A DNA stretch of 64,000 nucleotides from Baylisascaris procyonis (lineage: Eukaryota; Nematoda; Chromadorea; Rhabditida; Ascarididae), in the NCBI GenBank assembly GCA_037389465.1, contig JAZARR010000085.1, positions 62,001 to 126,000 on the forward strand. The letters run 5' to 3'. Below are positions 58,421-64,000 of this stretch, piece by piece. Each line of letters opens with the position of its first letter. The first letter of the stretch is position 1. Under the pieces are notes generated by a model. That model was not told where the DNA came from. It ran no database searches and saw only the letters and a list, made by a program, of their open reading frames with translations. The position numbers and the translations under genes were made by a program.

Positions 58421-61400
58421 TGGAAAAAATTTCCGCTCACCACAAAACAGTTATTGTCATCTGATTCTTGCTTATTTATTATTTTTATTTATTTTCATAA
58501 AACATTTTCGTATGAAGAGATAGAAACACTTTCGTCCACATTTTTCTACTTCCAGAGTGCTGAAATGGAGAAAATAAATTTAAGAAACGAAAAATAATAG
58601 ATTCAAAATTATCTTCCAAACTCATTGACTTCATTTTTCAAGATATTCTTGAAGAGTAGTTCGCTAGGTCGTTTTTTTATCGGCTGTTAACTATTGGGGG
58701 GTGTGTAAATTTCTAACTGCAGCCAAAAATGTGGAGCATTCCTACAATTGCTAGAGTGACTTTTATCGCTGAAAAGTTTGCAAGGTTTTTTTCAACTCAA
58801 AGATTGATGTGAATCGAAACATTGAACAACATGATGATTTAATGGCGTTCATTGCATTTATAACCTTGTGAAATTTGAAAAAAATTATGGAAAATTTTTA
58901 GCGCACATGACCATCACTTTTATTACTGTGGTGAAAAGCGATGCAATTTTATTTCTTTATTCTCTCAGGAATGACATTTTTAAATGAACACAAAAAGCGA
59001 TAAAGTGCGCTTCAGAGGGCCTATAAGTGTTCTGAATTAAGGAATTTTAAGGATCATATTTCATTAAATGAAAGCAAAGAAGTGAAAATTAATTGTGCTT
59101 CTTATTTATTTGTTTAGTTATTTCAACGTCCCAAGGTGGGAAAACATGCAAAATATGCGGGCATGAACGGCAGAAAGGAGGAGTTAGTTACCTATGAGGG
59201 AGTTAAAATTTAATGTGCGCCAACAGTAAGAAACAACTAAAGTGTACTTGGTTCAGCCAATATTAACTTAGCTTTAATCAATCGGCAATTCTGTATATTC
59301 AAAAATAGTCAAGACTGGTGCAAATGAATGGCCGATTCTGGATGAGAGTGGCAAAAAATATCTGAAACCGGAAAAATGGAGAAACAAACCGGAAAAGTCA
59401 GAAACATTCGTGCTTTATATCAGCACTGGATCATTTCGCTATGAATTTAGTGGCATGAAATGTATTGCTTGACGTTAAACACAAGTGATCGATATGCTCT
59501 TCGAAGGAAATTACCAGGCCCCAAAAGCCGTGGTGGAAATGACTAGGTGTAGAGATCGTTCAGCATGAATATGCAAATATATGACAGGTGCGCAATCCTT
59601 ATTAACAGCTTGGTAGCTATTCGCAAATCAAGCTTTACAGACACCCCAAAAACTATTTCAACGTTAAAATTTATGCATGAGTTACCACTTTTATATAATT
59701 ATGCAAGAATACAAATATTGGGAATGAAGGCTTTCCTGAACGCGTTTGCTATAGCGTTCACCTTATACGATTTGAAATAACCAAGTAAGAAAGCATACTA
59801 GAAAGGAAAAACCCTCCAATCTATACGGCCGCAAAACGATCTTTTAAACTTCCTACAGAACTAAGAACGAGCAAGAATCTGATATAGTGCATCCATAAAT
59901 ATCTCATCTATAAACATATTCAAGATTGCCCATGTCTAAATGAATTTCTTCTTTGGAAAATGTTTTGACAGTTAATTATTTCAAAAACTTTTTGGATCGG
60001 TCATCAATCCACACCAAGTTTGACCTAAAACACCAAAGATGATGCATTTCATTTTTCATCTTCATCCAAATTGCTCAATTGCTGCACTATTCTAATTGAG
60101 ATTGCATCCCTAAAATCGTTTAGGAGAACGTTAATGCCAGCCGGCTGCAAATTGTCAAATTTTATGGCCTTTACTTTCATTGTTCAATATTTGTCGAACA
60201 AATTTTTCAATTTTAGTGTTTTTATTTTAGCAGAAATATCTTGTGGAGGGTGTTTAACTCTCTTTCGTCACATCTCAACTAAACATCACCCCATCGTTCA
60301 ACATCGCCAAAGACAACCACAAAAATGATGACGCCTCTGCCGATGAAAGGCATCGATAAAAACCACACCACCTCACCTGCATACACCTCCCACTCACAAC
60401 GATGCAATAGCCATTGCACAGCGCATCGCTTCGTGGATATTTTCACTCATGCCCACCTAGATGAACGATTCAGAGAAGAAGAGTAAAACGAAGAGAATCT
60501 AGCACAGTGGAAAGGCGTTCTGCACTGATCACGGTGGATTGGCATTGGGATTCACTACAGTGGTGGATTCTGAATGCTCTTTATTTGAAATAGGTTACGG
60601 CTGCAATTTCAGTTTCTTACTAGTTATGTTCATTTACCCTTCAGAAGGGAGTACACGCGAGATCACGAGGAAAATCACGCATCTGTTTCTGTTTGCCATT
60701 AACTCTTGCGGGTTTATTTCGAATCCTCGTGGATTATTAGCTTGCTACTTACAAAGTAACTCGCAAGCTATTTCAAATACGCCTATATTGTTTCCGATGC
60801 ATCTATTTTGTCATTTAGCCATTGCTCTAAATACAACCAACGACAATGGATTTTGAAGAAAATAAAGCTGAAATAAAACTTACAACAAAACTATACTTAT
60901 GGATCGCAAGAAAAGTGCGAAAAAAAGGACTGGAATAACATAAAACCTTTTTTGAGGGTATATCCCATATAACTAGATATCTTTTCCTCCTTCCCCCCCC
61001 CCCAGCACTTTTCGATATGCAAAAAAAAAACTATCACACATCTTTCATAGAATAATGAAATCATTTGAGAGAAACGAAATTTGAAAAGACATCAACAAAC
61101 GAATCCGATTGCGGTAACGGAAGTGAAATGAAGGAGAGTTGCGAGTGAAAAAAAAAAGCGATACCAACAATTCCATCCGCCTTGTGTCCATCTTTCTTCT
61201 CTTCGGGCTCATTCGTTCTACGAAAAAAAAAAGGAGAAATAAAAAAAAGATTGCGTTCTGTTCGTTGGCTGTCATTTTTTTGGCAGGATCTCAACGCGAA
61301 TCGCATTCCCTTTTCATTACACTATCGTTCGCAATTTCCATCATCTAGATATAATGCTGCATAGAACGTTTAAATCTATACTTAGACACGGATATGAGTA

Positions 61401-64000
61401 ATGAGGATCGATAGGGCAATATTCTCGACGATGTCACAAACAATTCGAAACTCAATGACCACTTCAAATAAGAGCACATCATTCAACTAGTAAATATCAC
61501 TAACGATGTTGGTGTTGATATAAATCCTGTTCTATGCAGTTATATGAGCTGGGCAGCAATGTTTTTGCAAAATTTTGAATAGATTCTATTACAGCTTACT
61601 TTGCAATTGCTACTCTATCCACCCCCTTCCCCCTCAAAAAATGATATTTATCAATGAAGGATTTATTGATATAAAAAATATCTATCTAGCCTGCATGACA
61701 TTTAGAAAATATTTATGAGATGAAATTCAACAAAAATAGAAAACGGATTCTTAAAGAACGAAAAAAATAGAAGCAATCTTTTTTTTGCGATTATGACGTT
61801 ATCACTCTGTTAAGTAAAGAAATAAAATTCAGATTATTTGAATATAAACGAATCTAAAAGAAATATTGCAGCTATATAACAATACTCTCATTGAGGAGGA
61901 TTTCAGCTTTCATTGTTATCTGACATTACACAGCTATTAACATCACGTAAGCCTTTCCATGAACACCAAAACGAAACAAGCCGATTGCGAGCAAAAAGCA
62001 AATACCTATTTGAAAAGAAACGGGCCTATAGCTAGCTTACACCTAGCCCCGCCCATCTTTATGGAACGTATGCAAAATTTCACCGCCAAAAGTCATCAGT
62101 TAACCGCTAAAAGTCATATCAAAGCGGCATTGCCTATGCGCATTGATATTTCCTGAATCGCTTCATAGGACCACTTGTGACATTTTGCAGCATTATTGGC
62201 GATCTACACTAGAATAACGGGTCGTAGTGAGGGGAATGAGAGGATCAGGGAAGAGCACGAGAGAGGAGAGGTGGTGGGAACTTTATTGCTAGCAATAAAA
62301 TTTATTGCAGCGTTTGCATCACGCAGCAACCATTCATAAGTAACGTTTCAGCGTGTAGAAATAAACTATTTTGCTGGCGTGCGGCAGTTGAAAAAGAGTT
62401 TCTTAAGCAATGGCGAGGTGCGGAGGAAATGTGGACGTCGCAGAAGGGAAGGGGAGGGGATGTTACGAGTTTGGAACCACCTAATTCTAATAATATTCAT
62501 CACGCTGAATATGAAGATCATAAAAGAATTCTTGCCAAGAATTAACTTTCCTGCAATTTTTATTGAATATTCGAGGGGAATAAGTTGCTTTCTACGCATT
62601 TTAGAGACCCTAATATTTCAGTGAATATTTAGGTTTTGATGGAAATTGAGCACATAATAGAAATTTTTTACATCAAACTAATTGAAATTATTGTTGATAC
62701 AAAGAAAAAACTTGCGATTAGAGAAATATCATCAGGAATGTTCAGAAACCGCCCTTTACTGGATCAAAAAGAAATCCGAAAAAATCCTCCGGATTCTTAA
62801 AGATGTTCAGTAAATCAATGAAAATTAGTGCGTGTTCTTCTAGATCTAAACAATAAGCATCGGATTTTGCACTGGAAACATCATTTAGAACTCAATTTTC
62901 ATCAAGATCCAACGCTGTATTAAAAAAGAAAAAAACACAACATTTTTACGTCGTAAAATTAGATCAAAATTTCCAAAAGTATTTTCATGAATTCCCGATT
63001 TTTCGAAGAAAAGAAAATCCCTAGAATTTCGAGTAACATTTCCGCATTAGTGAACTCTTTGAAGGATATTAGTTACATACAGTATAATAATTACCGGTAT
63101 TCACTCAGTTTTGCATATATCTGTCTATCTGTCCACTTATTTACACACTGAATTTGTTGTATACTCGATCAATATTGCTAGCAGCCATCACAACGGACTT
63201 TGCATGTTTAGTGAGACCGATATAGTGGCCGTCTGACCAATAAGCAAATCTGTATACTTCCCAAAATCCCAATCGAAGTATTGCTCGCTTAGTCCTCATC
63301 TCATTTAATACCACAATGGATTCACAATTGTAATATGATTAAGGTGATCATTTGCAAAAAAGTGAGTTATTATTCCTTTTGAGTGGTATTCTCGAGTGTT
63401 GAGAAGATTAGCTTGTATCAGCAATAATTACAATCGATTTATCTTAGAAATGCCTTCTAAAATTGCAATTTTCCTTAAATCAATCGATCATAAAAAATCA
63501 CCGTCTTTTCAATTTCTGAAAATAATAGAAACTCTTAGTATGAGTTTCTCATGCAATTCATCAAACTACGTAGGTTGGTAATGACTTGATTTAATGATTA
63601 AAAAGTTTAAATTTTACACAACAATATTAATGAGGCGTGTCAAGGTGGAGGAACCAATGACAACGGAAAGTAAACGCAACATTCTCAAAAAAACAGTCCG
63701 AGAACAACACTGAATTGGAACGCTATAAATTTTAAAAAAAATGTTAGGAATGGGGAGTCCACTACGTTGCTTGGTCAATTTTCACCACTCTACAATTCTA
63801 TTGACGGTTTGACATCTTTACAAATTGATCAAAAAGTTGATTTTTGCATTTCCCAATATCAAATAAAGAGCACTTCTTCTGTTTGCCGGAAGGACTTCGG
63901 GGTTTTCATGGTTCATATGTTATATCCTCATAACGAAAGAATCGTCTCGGCGAACAAATGCTAGCAAGCTCCAATAAGAAAATAAACTCCATCATGAATG

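Larger units (their letters stand above)
57830..64000. other. AT-rich stretch, no supportable gene
   Basis: Apart from two tRNA-like remnants, this 6-kb stretch holds only short open frames rich in Phe, Ile, Lys and Asn on both strands, as expected of non-coding AT-rich DNA. C-rich runs next to A runs occur at 60995-61030 and 61618-61640. No exon with paired splice sites was found. Confidence 0.5.

Overview
The window is eukaryotic DNA, almost certainly from a nematode. The clearest gene is a muscleblind (mbl/MBNL) homologue on the minus strand. Its CCCH zinc-finger core has the wording I recall for nematode MBL-1 ([18 protein letters not shown]), its introns have GT..AG borders, and its start codon lies a few bases after a splice acceptor. 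The clade within nematodes cannot be fixed from the sequence. The DNA is AT-rich, with many short exons in long non-coding stretches, so most exons here were placed by hand from splice sites, reading phase and amino-acid character. No homology search was possible.

Layout. 1-1806: tandem 31-bp satellite running off the left edge. 1807-3775: unique DNA with no supportable gene. 3779-6238: a 2.46-kb near-palindromic foldback element made of terminal inverted repeats and mirror-image A/T minisatellite arms. 7.6-11.9 kb (+): a small multi-exon membrane protein gene. 12.0-15.2 kb (+): exons of one or two unrecognised genes, with a short minus-strand gene end at 14.3-14.6 kb. 16.3-20.0 kb (-): a PP1-like serine/threonine phosphatase gene with damaged catalytic motifs. 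23.6-38.8 kb: AT-rich DNA with scattered minus-strand candidate exons, several phase 0 at both ends, that may belong to one or more undescribed genes. 42.1-42.9 kb (+): a two-exon gene for a small secreted protein with a textbook signal sequence. 45.8-53.4 kb (-): muscleblind. 53.4-57.8 kb: GC-richer DNA upstream of muscleblind with a YY1-type motif and a candidate ATG exon. 57.8-64 kb: no gene that I can support, apart from tRNA-like remnants.

There is no sign of an operon-like functional cluster. The genes look independent: a splicing regulator (muscleblind), a phosphatase-fold protein that may be inactive, a probable organelle or endomembrane protein, and a secreted peptide. The most secure calls are muscleblind, the satellite, the foldback palindrome and the phosphatase fold. 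The single candidate exons at 23-42 kb are hypotheses: by-eye coding judgement in AT-rich DNA gives false positives, and at one locus both strands looked equally plausible.
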